NCBI RefSeq assembly: GCF_014207935.1
Contig: NZ_JACHLL010000005.1
Location: 248,001 to 312,000 of the forward strand
Direction of reading: 5' to 3'
Length of the DNA: 64,000 bases
From: Pseudomonas fluvialis
GTDB taxonomy: Bacteria; Pseudomonadota; Gammaproteobacteria; Pseudomonadales; Pseudomonadaceae
In this document: positions 57,738 through 64,000 of the stretch, piece after piece
Layout of the letters: each line of letters opens with the position of its first letter
Numbering within the stretch: the first letter of the stretch is position 1
The notes under the pieces: generated by a model
Databases searched by the model: none
Told to the model about the DNA's origin: nothing
The model's input: only the letters and a program-made list of their open reading frames with translations
Position numbers and translations under genes: made by a program

Positions 57738-58922
57738 TTAGAGCGGCCGCGTGCCCAGGCCCATGGCCTGGCGGGCAAACCAGTGTTTGGCCGGCGGCAG
57801 CAGGTCGAGGCCGAGCAGGCCCAGATTGCGCCCCGCCACCAGCAGCGGCTGAGCAGTGGAGAACAGCCTGGTCACCTGATCGGAAAAGCCCACGGTCAGT
57901 TGCTGGTCGAGGCGCTGACGCTGCAGGTAGTCCTGCAGCACGCTGAAATCGCCGGGAGTCGCCGGGCTGTCCAGCAGGGCTTCGGCCAGCGCCAGAGTAT
58001 CGCGCAGCGACAGGTTGTACCCCTGTCCGGCGATGGGATGCAGGCTGTGCGCGGCATTGCCCAGCACCACCAGATGAGGCCGCACCTGCTCGCTGGCCTC
58101 GACCAGACTGAGCGGATAGAGATGCCGGGCGCCGACCTGAGTCAGGGCGCCCAGGCGATAGCCGAACACCTGTTGCAGCTCGGCGAGAAACTCGCGATCG
58201 GGCAACGCCGCCAGGCGCTGGGCGTCACCACCCTGACGTGTCCAGACCAGCGCGCTGCGGTTCTCCGACAGCGGCAACAGGGCCATCGGGCCTTCGTCGG
58301 TGAAACGCTCGAAGGCCTGCCCCTGATGGGCCTCGGCCGTGCTGATATTGGCGATCAGGGCGCTCTGCCCGTAAGGCGTGGCTTTCACCGCAATGCCCAG
58401 TTGCTCGCGCAGGCCGGAGCGGCCGCCATCGGCCAGCACGGCCAGGTCGCAGTCGAGCTGGCTGCCGTCATTCAGGGTCAGGCGATAACCGTCGCCGAGT
58501 GCCTGCAGGGCCGTGACTTCCGCCGGGCAGCGCCACTCGACCACCTCGGCATCCAGCGCCTGCCACAGGCACTGGCCGAGCCAGGCGTTCTCCACCACAT
58601 AACCCAGCGCCGGCACGCCCTCGCTCTCGGCGCTGAGGCGGGTGGCGCCGAAGCGGCCACGGTCGGAGACGTGGATCTGGCGAATCGGCTCGGCACGGGC
58701 ACTCAACGCTGGCCACAGGCCAAGGCGCTCGTAGATCTGCCGGGTACCGTAGGACAGCGCACTGGAGCGCGCGTCGTAACTGGGCTGGTAACTGTTGCCG
58801 GGGGCGAAGGGCTCGATCAGCACGATGCGCCAGCCACGCTGCCGGGCACCCTCCTGCAGAGCGAGAGCAAGGGAGGCGCCGACCAGACCGCCCCCGATAA
58901 TCGCCAGCTGCACGCGGCTCAT
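57738..58922 (-). CDS. ubiH: 2-octaprenyl-6-methoxyphenol hydroxylase
   Basis: A 394-residue FAD monooxygenase of ubiquinone synthesis. N-terminal VQLAIIGGGLVGASLALAL, IEPF after the second strand, LAVLADGGRSGLRE, and GNAAHSLHPIAGQGYNLSLRD. The substrate motif YDARSSALSYGT fits UbiH. It starts 1 bp after the pepP stop. A ubiH-pepP pairing is conserved in gammaproteobacteria, which supports UbiH over its paralogues. Confidence 0.93.
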   Translation of the reverse strand: MSRVQLAIIGGGLVGASLALALQEGARQRGWRIVLIEPFAPGNSYQPSYDARSSALSYGTRQIYERLGLWPALSARAEPIRQIHVSDRGRFGATRLSAESEGVPALGYVVENAWLGQCLWQALDAEVVEWRCPAEVTALQALGDGYRLTLNDGSQLDCDLAVLADGGRSGLREQLGIAVKATPYGQSALIANISTAEAHQGQAFERFTDEGPMALLPLSENRSALVWTRQGGDAQRLAALPDREFLAELQQVFGYRLGALTQVGARHLYPLSLVEASEQVRPHLVVLGNAAHSLHPIAGQGYNLSLRDTLALAEALLDSPATPGDFSVLQDYLQRQRLDQQLTVGFSDQVTRLFSTAQPLLVAGRNLGLLGLDLLPPAKHWFARQAMGLGTRPL

Positions 58923-58923
58923 A

Positions 58924-60258
58924 TCAGGCCGCCTGCTCGCGCGCGGCGGCCATCAGCGCTTCGATCTCGGCGACCGTCTTGGGCACACCGCCGGTAAGAA
59001 TCTCGCAGCCAGTCTTGGTGACCACCACATCGTCCTCGATACGCACGCCGATACCGCGCCACTTCTTCGCCACGCGCTCGTCGTCAGCGGGGATATAGAT
59101 GCCCGGTTCGACGGTCAGGGCCATGCCCGGCTCCAGCACGCGCCACTCGCCGCCGACCTTGTAGTCGCCGACATCGTGCACATCCATGCCCAGCCAGTGG
59201 CCGGCACGGTGCATGTAGTAGGCCTTGTAGCTTTCCGTTTCGATCACCTCGTCCAGCGTGCCGGCGAGCAGGCCCAGCTCCAGCAGCCCCTCGGCAATGA
59301 CCCGCACGGTAGCCTCGTGGGCCTCGTTCCAGTGCTTGTCCGGGCCGATGGCGGCGAAAGCGGCTTCCTGGGCCTTGAGCACCAGCTCATAGATGGCCTT
59401 CTGCTCCGACGAGAAGGTGCCGTTGACCGGGAAGGTGCGGGTGATGTCGCTGGCGTAGCAGTCGATTTCGCAGCCGGCATCGATCAGGATCAGATCGCCA
59501 TCCTTGAGCGGCGCATCGTTCTCGCGGTAGTGCAGGATGCAGGCGTTGCGGCCGCCGGCGACGATTGAGCCGTAGGCCGGCATCTTCGAGCCGTTCTTGC
59601 GGAAGATGTATTCCAGCTCGGCTTCCAGATGGTATTCGCTCAGGCCCGGGCGGGCCGTCTGCATGGCACGCACATGGGCCGCCGCGGAAATCTCGGCGGC
59701 CTCCTTCATCACCTTCACTTCGGCCGCGCTCTTGTACAGGCGCATGTCGTGCAGGAGATGGTCAAGGGCGACGAATTCGTTCGGCGGCTGCGCGCCCTGG
59801 CGGGCCTTGGAGCGGATCACGTTGATCCACTCCATCAAGCGGTGATCGAACTCCTGATTGCAGCCGATGGCGTAGTACACCCGCTCGCGCCCCTCGATCA
59901 GGCCGGGAAGGATGTCGTCGATATCGTTGATCGGGAAGGCATCGTCGGCGCCGAACTGGGCGATGGCGCCGTCCTGCCCGGCGCGCAGACCGTCCCACAG
60001 CTCGCGCTCGGGATCACGCTCGCGGCAGAACAGCACGTACTCGCCATGCTCGCGCCCGGGGATCAGCGCCAGCACCGCTTCCGGCTCGGGAAAACCGGTG
60101 AGGTACTGGAAATCGCTGTCCTGACGGTAGATGTGCTCGACATCGCGGTTGCGGATATAAACCGGCGCGGCCGGCAGGATGGCGATGCTGTTGGGCTCCA
60201 TCTGCGCCATCAGCGCCTTGCGCCGGCGGGCATATTCAGCCTTGGGAATGCGCTGCAT
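58924..60258 (-). CDS. pepP: Xaa-Pro aminopeptidase
   Basis: A 444-residue manganese metallopeptidase that removes N-terminal residues preceding proline. The start MQRIPKAEYARRRKALM is used; the longer frame would overlap ygfB. N-terminal domain with SDFQYLTGFPEPEAVL. Pita-bread catalytic domain (about 180-440) with metal ligands in LIDAGCEIDCYASDITRTFP, HRAGHWLGMDVHDVG, LTVEPGIYIP and GVRIEDDVVVT. It is 14 bp downstream of ygfB and abuts ubiH. Confidence 0.96.
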   Translation of the reverse strand: MQRIPKAEYARRRKALMAQMEPNSIAILPAAPVYIRNRDVEHIYRQDSDFQYLTGFPEPEAVLALIPGREHGEYVLFCRERDPERELWDGLRAGQDGAIAQFGADDAFPINDIDDILPGLIEGRERVYYAIGCNQEFDHRLMEWINVIRSKARQGAQPPNEFVALDHLLHDMRLYKSAAEVKVMKEAAEISAAAHVRAMQTARPGLSEYHLEAELEYIFRKNGSKMPAYGSIVAGGRNACILHYRENDAPLKDGDLILIDAGCEIDCYASDITRTFPVNGTFSSEQKAIYELVLKAQEAAFAAIGPDKHWNEAHEATVRVIAEGLLELGLLAGTLDEVIETESYKAYYMHRAGHWLGMDVHDVGDYKVGGEWRVLEPGMALTVEPGIYIPADDERVAKKWRGIGVRIEDDVVVTKTGCEILTGGVPKTVAEIEALMAAAREQAA

Positions 60259-60272
60259 GGACAGGTGCTCGC

Positions 60273-60827
60273 TTAATGCAGAGAAGGTTTTTCGCTGGCC
60301 GCCGGCGCCGCCTTGGCGCACTCGGTGAACAGCAGCAACGGCGCCACGCGCAGGTACTCCATGACTTCCATGTAATCGTTCTCGCCGTCCTCGGTCTCAT
60401 CCAGGTCGTTCTGTACCTGAGCGATGGAGGCCAGGTCCTGCAGCACTTCCATGGCCTCGGCCGACAGCGCGGCATCGCCGGCGGTCAGGCCGAAACCGCC
60501 GAGGAAGCCCTGGCACCACTGGCCCATGGCCACGGCACGCTCGGCCAACGGCGCGTCGTCGGACGGCAGCAACAGCACCACGGCCATCTCACTACCGGTC
60601 AATTCGGCCTTGACCATTTCCTGCAGGCCGATCAGCGCGGCGCGCACATTGTCCTGCGGTGCGCTGCCGAGCAGTTCGGCCGCATCCACCAGCCAGGGCT
60701 CGGACTCGAACCCGGCACCGGCACAGCTGCGACCGAGCAGCAGGCCGTGCAGTTCGGCGGGAGAAACAGCCTGGCCCTGGCTGGCCAGCAAGGCGGCGAA
60801 GGCGGCATAAGGGGTAGTGGCGGACAT
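60273..60827 (-). CDS. ygfB: UPF0149/YgfB family protein
   Basis: A 184-residue acidic helical protein of the YecA/YgfB family (UPF0149). [12 protein letters not shown] near residue 25 and [11 protein letters not shown] near 100 are characteristic. In pseudomonads YgfB has been linked to control of beta-lactam resistance; here that is only family knowledge. The start [14 protein letters not shown] is used rather than an upstream frame that runs into the divergent promoter region. It is the first gene of the ygfB-pepP-ubiH operon. Confidence 0.9.
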   Translation of the reverse strand: MSATTPYAAFAALLASQGQAVSPAELHGLLLGRSCAGAGFESEPWLVDAAELLGSAPQDNVRAALIGLQEMVKAELTGSEMAVVLLLPSDDAPLAERAVAMGQWCQGFLGGFGLTAGDAALSAEAMEVLQDLASIAQVQNDLDETEDGENDYMEVMEYLRVAPLLLFTECAKAAPAASEKPSLH

Positions 60828-61020
60828 GACAGAACTCTTGGCAGATGACGCGCGATACAGGCAGCGAGACGGGTGCCCGCCGGCGTCGGAAAGAATCGGT
60901 AACCAGCCAGACGCGCCAATGGCGGCAAATGCCAATCAGCCCGTAGGCACCATCAGACGGCATGGCTAGAATGATGGCAGTATCCTAATCGACATAGCCC
61001 CCCACGCCTAGCGAGAGCCC

Positions 61021-61230
61021 ATGGAAGACGCCGACCTGCACGCACTGACGGCGAAAGTCGAACTGCTGATTCAGCAGCTCGCTACCCTCAAGGCCCAGAA
61101 CCGCCTGCTGCTGGCCGGCGAACGGGCGTGGCGCGAAGAGCGCTCCCAACTGATCGAAAAGAACGAAATGGCCCGGCACAAGGTCGAAGCGATGATCACC
61201 CGCCTGAAGGCCCTGGAGCAGGACTCATGA
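61021..61230 (+). CDS. ZapB-like coiled-coil protein (TIGR02449 family)
   Basis: A 69-residue, almost wholly coiled-coil protein (LTAKVELLIQQLATLKAQNR, then ERAWREERSQLIEKNEMAR). It matches the small family upstream of zapA in gammaproteobacteria. A role with ZapA at the division ring is inferred from context and coiled-coil form. Its stop overlaps the zapA start (ATGA). Confidence 0.85.
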   Translation: MEDADLHALTAKVELLIQQLATLKAQNRLLLAGERAWREERSQLIEKNEMARHKVEAMITRLKALEQDS

Positions 61231-61541
61231 GCCAAGCCAACACCGTCACCCTGCAGATTCTCGACAAGGAATACCGCATCGCCTGTCCGGCGGAAGAGCG
61301 CGACAACCTGGAAAGCGCCGCCCGCTATCTGAATGACAAGATGCGCGAGATCCGCTCCAGCGGCAAAGTCATCGGTGCCGACCGCATCGCCGTGATGGCG
61401 GCGCTGAACATCACCCACGAACTGCTGCACAAGCAGCAGCAACTGACCAGCGAAGCTGCCGCCCAGCGGCATCAGGTGCGCGATCTGTTCGAGCGGGTCG
61501 AACATGCCCTGGCCGCCGATCCGAACAGCCACGAAGCCTGA
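61227..61541 (+). CDS. zapA: Cell division protein ZapA
   Basis: A 104-residue FtsZ-binding protein that stabilises the Z-ring. It starts at MSQANTVTLQILDKEYRIACP; the globular head has AARYLNDKMREIR and a C-terminal helix (ITHELLHKQQQLTSEAAAQR) forms the dimer coiled coil. It is translationally coupled to the ZapB-like gene and immediately precedes 6S RNA and the 5-FTHF cyclo-ligase gene, the arrangement conserved from E. coli to Pseudomonas. Confidence 0.94.
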   Translation: MSQANTVTLQILDKEYRIACPAEERDNLESAARYLNDKMREIRSSGKVIGADRIAVMAALNITHELLHKQQQLTSEAAAQRHQVRDLFERVEHALAADPNSHEA

Positions 61542-61562
61542 TGGCAAGCGTGGCGATTGCGG

Positions 61563-61568
61563 TATACT
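61563..61568 (+). promoter_or_regulatory. -10 box of the 6S RNA gene
   Basis: TATACT in GCGGTATACTCGCC lies about 6-8 bp before the expected 6S RNA 5' end, just after the zapA stop. Confidence 0.7.
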
Positions 61569-61573
61569 CGCCA

Positions 61574-61754
61574 CAGCTCCCTGGTGTGTTTGCCAGTCGG
61601 TGATGTCCCTGAGCCGATACGCACAACCACGGGGGTTGCATGTTGGGGCCGGTGCGCATGTCCGCCTGACGGAAAGCCTTAACGCCTCCTGCAACCTCCA
61701 CCTTGAACTTTCGGGTTCAAGGGCTAAACCGACAGCGGCACGACCGGGGAGTCG
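61574..61754 (+). ncRNA. ssrS: 6S RNA
   Basis: About 180 nt between zapA and the 5-FTHF cyclo-ligase gene. The ends pair as the closing stem (CTCCCTGGT at 61577-61585 with ACCGGGGAG at 61743-61751, one G-U pair). The characteristic 5' segment TGTTTGCCAGTCGGTGATGT is followed by a large central bulge. 6S RNA mimics an open promoter and sequesters sigma-70 RNA polymerase in stationary phase. The exact ends are approximate. Confidence 0.92.
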
Positions 61755-61763
61755 CTACCTACC

Positions 61764-62381
61764 ATGATCGAAGCCGGCACCCTCAGCCGCCCGCAACTGC
61801 GCCGCCTGCTGCGCAACACCCGCCGCAACCTCTCGCCCCTGCAGCAACGCCTGGCCGCCCGCAATCTCTACCGCCAGCTGGCCCAGCATCCCGAATTCCG
61901 CCGCGCCCGTCGTATCAGCCTGTACCTGGCCAATGACGGCGAGATCGACCCTGCCCTGCTCCTCGCCGAAGCCCTGCGCCGGGGCAAACAGGTCTACCTG
62001 CCGGTTCTCAAGGCCTGGCCGCGCACCCAGATGAGCCTGCAACGCCTGTTGCCAGGAGAGCGCCTGCAACGCAATCGCTTTGGTATCGCCGAACCCAGGG
62101 CAAATCCGGCCCGGCAGATTCCCGTGTGGAGCCTCGGACTGATGCTGCTGCCGCTGGTGGGGTTCGATGAACATGGCGGCCGCCTGGGCATGGGGGGCGG
62201 TTTCTACGACCGCAGCCTGGCCTACCTGAAACGCCGCACGCACTGGCGCCAGCCACGGCTGATCGGCCTGGCCCACGAATGTCAGAAGGTGGATCGGCTG
62301 GCACTGGCCAGCTGGGATATGCCACTGACAGCGACAGTCAGCGACAGACAGTGGTATCGCCCGGGCACTGAGCCGAGCTAG
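61764..62381 (+). CDS. ygfA: 5-formyltetrahydrofolate cyclo-ligase
   Basis: A 205-residue enzyme converting 5-formyl-THF to 5,10-methenyl-THF with ATP. Family motifs: RRLLRNTRRNLSPLQQRLAA near the N-terminus, VYLPVL, and the phosphate-binding GGRLGMGGGFYDRSLAYL (about 137-154). It follows 6S RNA by about 10 nt, so it is probably made from the processed ssrS-ygfA transcript as in other gammaproteobacteria. It links to the glycine cleavage genes through the folate pool. Confidence 0.93.
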   Translation: MIEAGTLSRPQLRRLLRNTRRNLSPLQQRLAARNLYRQLAQHPEFRRARRISLYLANDGEIDPALLLAEALRRGKQVYLPVLKAWPRTQMSLQRLLPGERLQRNRFGIAEPRANPARQIPVWSLGLMLLPLVGFDEHGGRLGMGGGFYDRSLAYLKRRTHWRQPRLIGLAHECQKVDRLALASWDMPLTATVSDRQWYRPGTEPS

Positions 62382-62447
62382 CAGACAGGCGAGTCATCGC
62401 CCGAGAGAAAAGAAATTGCTGCGCATCCCTGCGCCAGACAGCAGCGG

Positions 62448-62573
62448 TCAGGGCTGCTGGACGGTCTGCGGAGCGTCCTGACGATCCCACAGACTCTGGG
62501 TGTAACCGGTGGTCACCACCCCAAGGCCAAACACGATGGCCAATACCCACAGAAGATCTGGCTTGCGCTTCAT
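62448..62573 (-). CDS. Small (41-residue) single-pass membrane protein
   Basis: A short gene on the minus strand: MKRKPDLLWVLAIVFGLGV, then VTTGYTQSLWDRQDAPQTVQQP. A basic N-terminus and one hydrophobic helix (about 8-24) suggest an inner-membrane protein with a short periplasmic tail. A strong GGGGGAGG site lies 6 bp before the ATG. I recognise similar small proteins at this place in other pseudomonads but know of no function. It is divergent from the EVE gene. Confidence 0.75.
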   Translation of the reverse strand: MKRKPDLLWVLAIVFGLGVVTTGYTQSLWDRQDAPQTVQQP

Positions 62574-62670
62574 CGATTGCCTCCCCCTTAAAAGGCAAAC
62601 TGACCACGATGGTCGACAGCATTGTTTTTATTGTTAGGTCGCACGGCAGTGCCAAGCTTAATCCCCCGCA

Positions 62671-62681
62671 TTGTCTGACAA
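62671..62681. promoter_or_regulatory. 11-bp palindrome TTGTCTGACAA in the EVE/small-protein intergenic region
   Basis: A palindrome around a central base, differing only at the centre from TTGTCCGACAA at 33610-33620. It is about 100 bp from each of the divergent start codons. It fits a FadR-type GntR operator pattern; no regulator is assigned. Confidence 0.35.
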
Positions 62682-62771
62682 CGTGAAGCGATGTGCAATT
62701 TTTCGCCACGATCGCCGCAGAACAGGCAAGATCTGCCGGAAGTGCCCCAAGGATCCGTACAGGAAAACCCC

Positions 62772-63224
62772 ATGCCCCAGTACTGGCTGATGAAATCCGA
62801 GCCTGACGAACTGTCTATCCGCGACCTGCAGCGCCTCGGGCAGGCGCGCTGGGATGGCGTGCGCAACTATCAGGCGCGCAACTTCGTGCGCGCCATGCAG
62901 CCCGGCGACCTGTTCTTCTTCTACCACTCCAGTTGCCCGCAGCCGGGCATTGCCGGTATCGGCCGGATTGTCGGCGAGCCCTACCCCGACCCCACCGCAC
63001 TGGAGCCCGCCAGCCATTATTTCGATGCCAAGGCCAGTGCCGAGAAAAACCCCTGGAGCGCCCGCGATGTGGCCTTCGTCGAAACCTTCGCCGAGGTGAT
63101 CCGCCTGCCCCGCCTGAAAGCCTGCGCGGCGCTGGCCGAACTGCCACTGGTGCAGAAGGGCACGCGGCTGTCGGTGATGCCGGTCACGGCCGAGCAGTGG
63201 CAGGCCATTCTCGACTTGCGCTGA
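62772..63224 (+). CDS. EVE-domain protein
   Basis: A 150-residue protein starting MPQYWLMKSEPDELSIRDL, the hallmark start of the EVE (PUA-like) family, followed by WDGVRNYQARNFVRAMQPGD, FYHSSCPQPGIAGIGRIVGE and a C-terminal RLSVMPVTAEQWQAIL. EVE domains are thought to bind modified bases in DNA or RNA; the biological role in Pseudomonas is not established. AGGA lies 8 bp before the ATG. Confidence 0.92.
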   Translation: MPQYWLMKSEPDELSIRDLQRLGQARWDGVRNYQARNFVRAMQPGDLFFFYHSSCPQPGIAGIGRIVGEPYPDPTALEPASHYFDAKASAEKNPWSARDVAFVETFAEVIRLPRLKACAALAELPLVQKGTRLSVMPVTAEQWQAILDLR

Positions 63225-63327
63225 AGCTGTCCGGGCGGGCAAGTTAGCCGCCTGGCATTGACCTTTATCATGACGCTGCGCCGCTCAAGTCCGGGATAAT
63301 CAGCGCAGCCTCGTCCGGAGTCACCCC

Positions 63328-64000
63328 ATGTCGCACCGCCCTGCCCGCCTGCTCGCCATCCCCCTGGTCGCCGCCCTGCTTGGCGTGGGAGCCTTCGGCT
63401 ACTGGAAGTCCATCCATGACCGCCTGCCCGAAGGCATCAGCCAGGGCAACGGCCGCCTGGAAGCCACCGAAGTGCAGATCGCCAGCAAGTACCCGGGCCG
63501 TTTGGCCGAAGTGCGGGTCGACGAGGGCGACCGGGTGGAGAAGGGCCAGCTGCTGGCCCGCCTCGATACCCGCACACTGGAGGCCCAGCGCGATCAGGCC
63601 AGCGCCGAAGTGCTGCGGGCCCGGGAGAACCTCGCCGCCGCCCTGGCCACCGTGGACCTGCGCGCCAGCGAACTGCGCCTGGCCGAACAGGAGCTCAAGC
63701 GTTTCCGCGAGCTGTTCCAGCGCGGCCACACCAGCCGGCAGATGCTCGACCAGCAGCAGAACCGCCACGACACGGCCAGCGCCGCCCTGAATGCCGCCAA
63801 TGCCCAGGTCAGTGCCGCGCGCGCCGCCATTGGCGCGGCCGAGGCGCAGGTGGCGCAGCTGACCAGCGAGATCGACGACAGCAGCCTGCTCGCGCCGATG
63901 CCCGGCATCGTTCAGCTGCGCCTGGCCGAGCCCGGCGAGGTGCTGGGTGCCGGCGGCCGCGTGCTGCTGCTGATCAACCCGGCCGACCAGTACATGAACC
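63328..64000 (+). CDS. HlyD-family periplasmic adaptor, N-terminal part (cut by window edge)
   Basis: The first 224 codons of a membrane-fusion protein. It has an N-terminal membrane anchor/signal segment (about 5-25, LLAIPLVAALLGVGAFGYWK), then a biotinyl-lipoyl-like half (ATEVQIASKYPGRLAEVRVD), a long alpha-hairpin coiled coil (about 75-185) and the returning half (DDSSLLAPMPGIVQLRLAEPG). This class links ABC exporters to outer-membrane channels; the exporter genes should follow beyond the window. GGAG lies 8 bp before the ATG. Confidence 0.9.
   Translation, partial: MSHRPARLLAIPLVAALLGVGAFGYWKSIHDRLPEGISQGNGRLEATEVQIASKYPGRLAEVRVDEGDRVEKGQLLARLDTRTLEAQRDQASAEVLRARENLAAALATVDLRASELRLAEQELKRFRELFQRGHTSRQMLDQQQNRHDTASAALNAANAQVSAARAAIGAAEAQVAQLTSEIDDSSLLAPMPGIVQLRLAEPGEVLGAGGRVLLLINPADQYMN

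Overview
The window is G+C-rich, densely coded chromosomal DNA from a gammaproteobacterium, almost certainly a Pseudomonas. Reasons: a gshA-argA-argE neighbourhood beside an ompR/envZ pair and tex; phoB/phoR, ubiA/ubiC, rubredoxin/rubredoxin reductase, recG and oxyR in one block; gcvT-gcvH-gcvP; and a ubiI-ubiH-pepP-ygfB operon divergent from a zapB-like/zapA/6S RNA/5-FTHF cyclo-ligase group. No rRNA, tRNA, CRISPR array, prophage or insertion sequence was seen.

Layout. 1-14.6 kb: envZ (cut by the window edge) and ompR, tex, a hot-dog thioesterase, gshA, an RMF-like small protein, argA and argE, a Pit phosphate permease, a CYTH-CHAD protein, an orphan GspE-like ATPase and an AraC-type regulator. 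14.6-26.8 kb: a PilU-like ATPase, overlapping recC-recB-recD, a periplasmic solute-binding protein, and a class I glutamine amidotransferase behind a 457-bp non-coding leader. 26.8-40.1 kb: CorC-like protein, phoR, phoB (with a Pho box), ubiA, ubiC, rubredoxin, rubredoxin reductase, an HU protein, an SCP2-like protein, a miniature inverted-repeat element, a secreted protein of unknown function, a YbaK-HDOD protein, recG and oxyR. 40.1-48.5 kb: exbB-exbD-tonB behind a Fur-box-like site, an epimerase, two divergent L,D-transpeptidases, a stomatin/NfeD pair, a DUF2804 protein and a small membrane protein. 48.5-64 kb: glycine cleavage genes, an Fe(III)-type ABC importer (binding protein and permease), ubiquinone hydroxylases with a DUF4442 thioesterase, pepP, ygfB, a zapB-like gene, zapA, 6S RNA, 5-FTHF cyclo-ligase, a 41-residue membrane protein, an EVE protein and the start of an HlyD-type adaptor.

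The genes are mainly housekeeping: envelope stress signalling, thiol and arginine biosynthesis, phosphate and iron acquisition, DNA repair, ubiquinone synthesis, one-carbon metabolism, and cell-wall and division functions. The most unusual signal is an in-frame palindromic insertion of about 40 codons inside recC. Its core resembles the independent inverted-repeat element at about 34.7 kb, including a compensatory change in the hairpin stem. Other points of note are an intrinsic-terminator-like hairpin between gcvH and gcvP, a repeated 11-bp palindrome at two distant promoters, and a small membrane protein gene easily missed in annotation.
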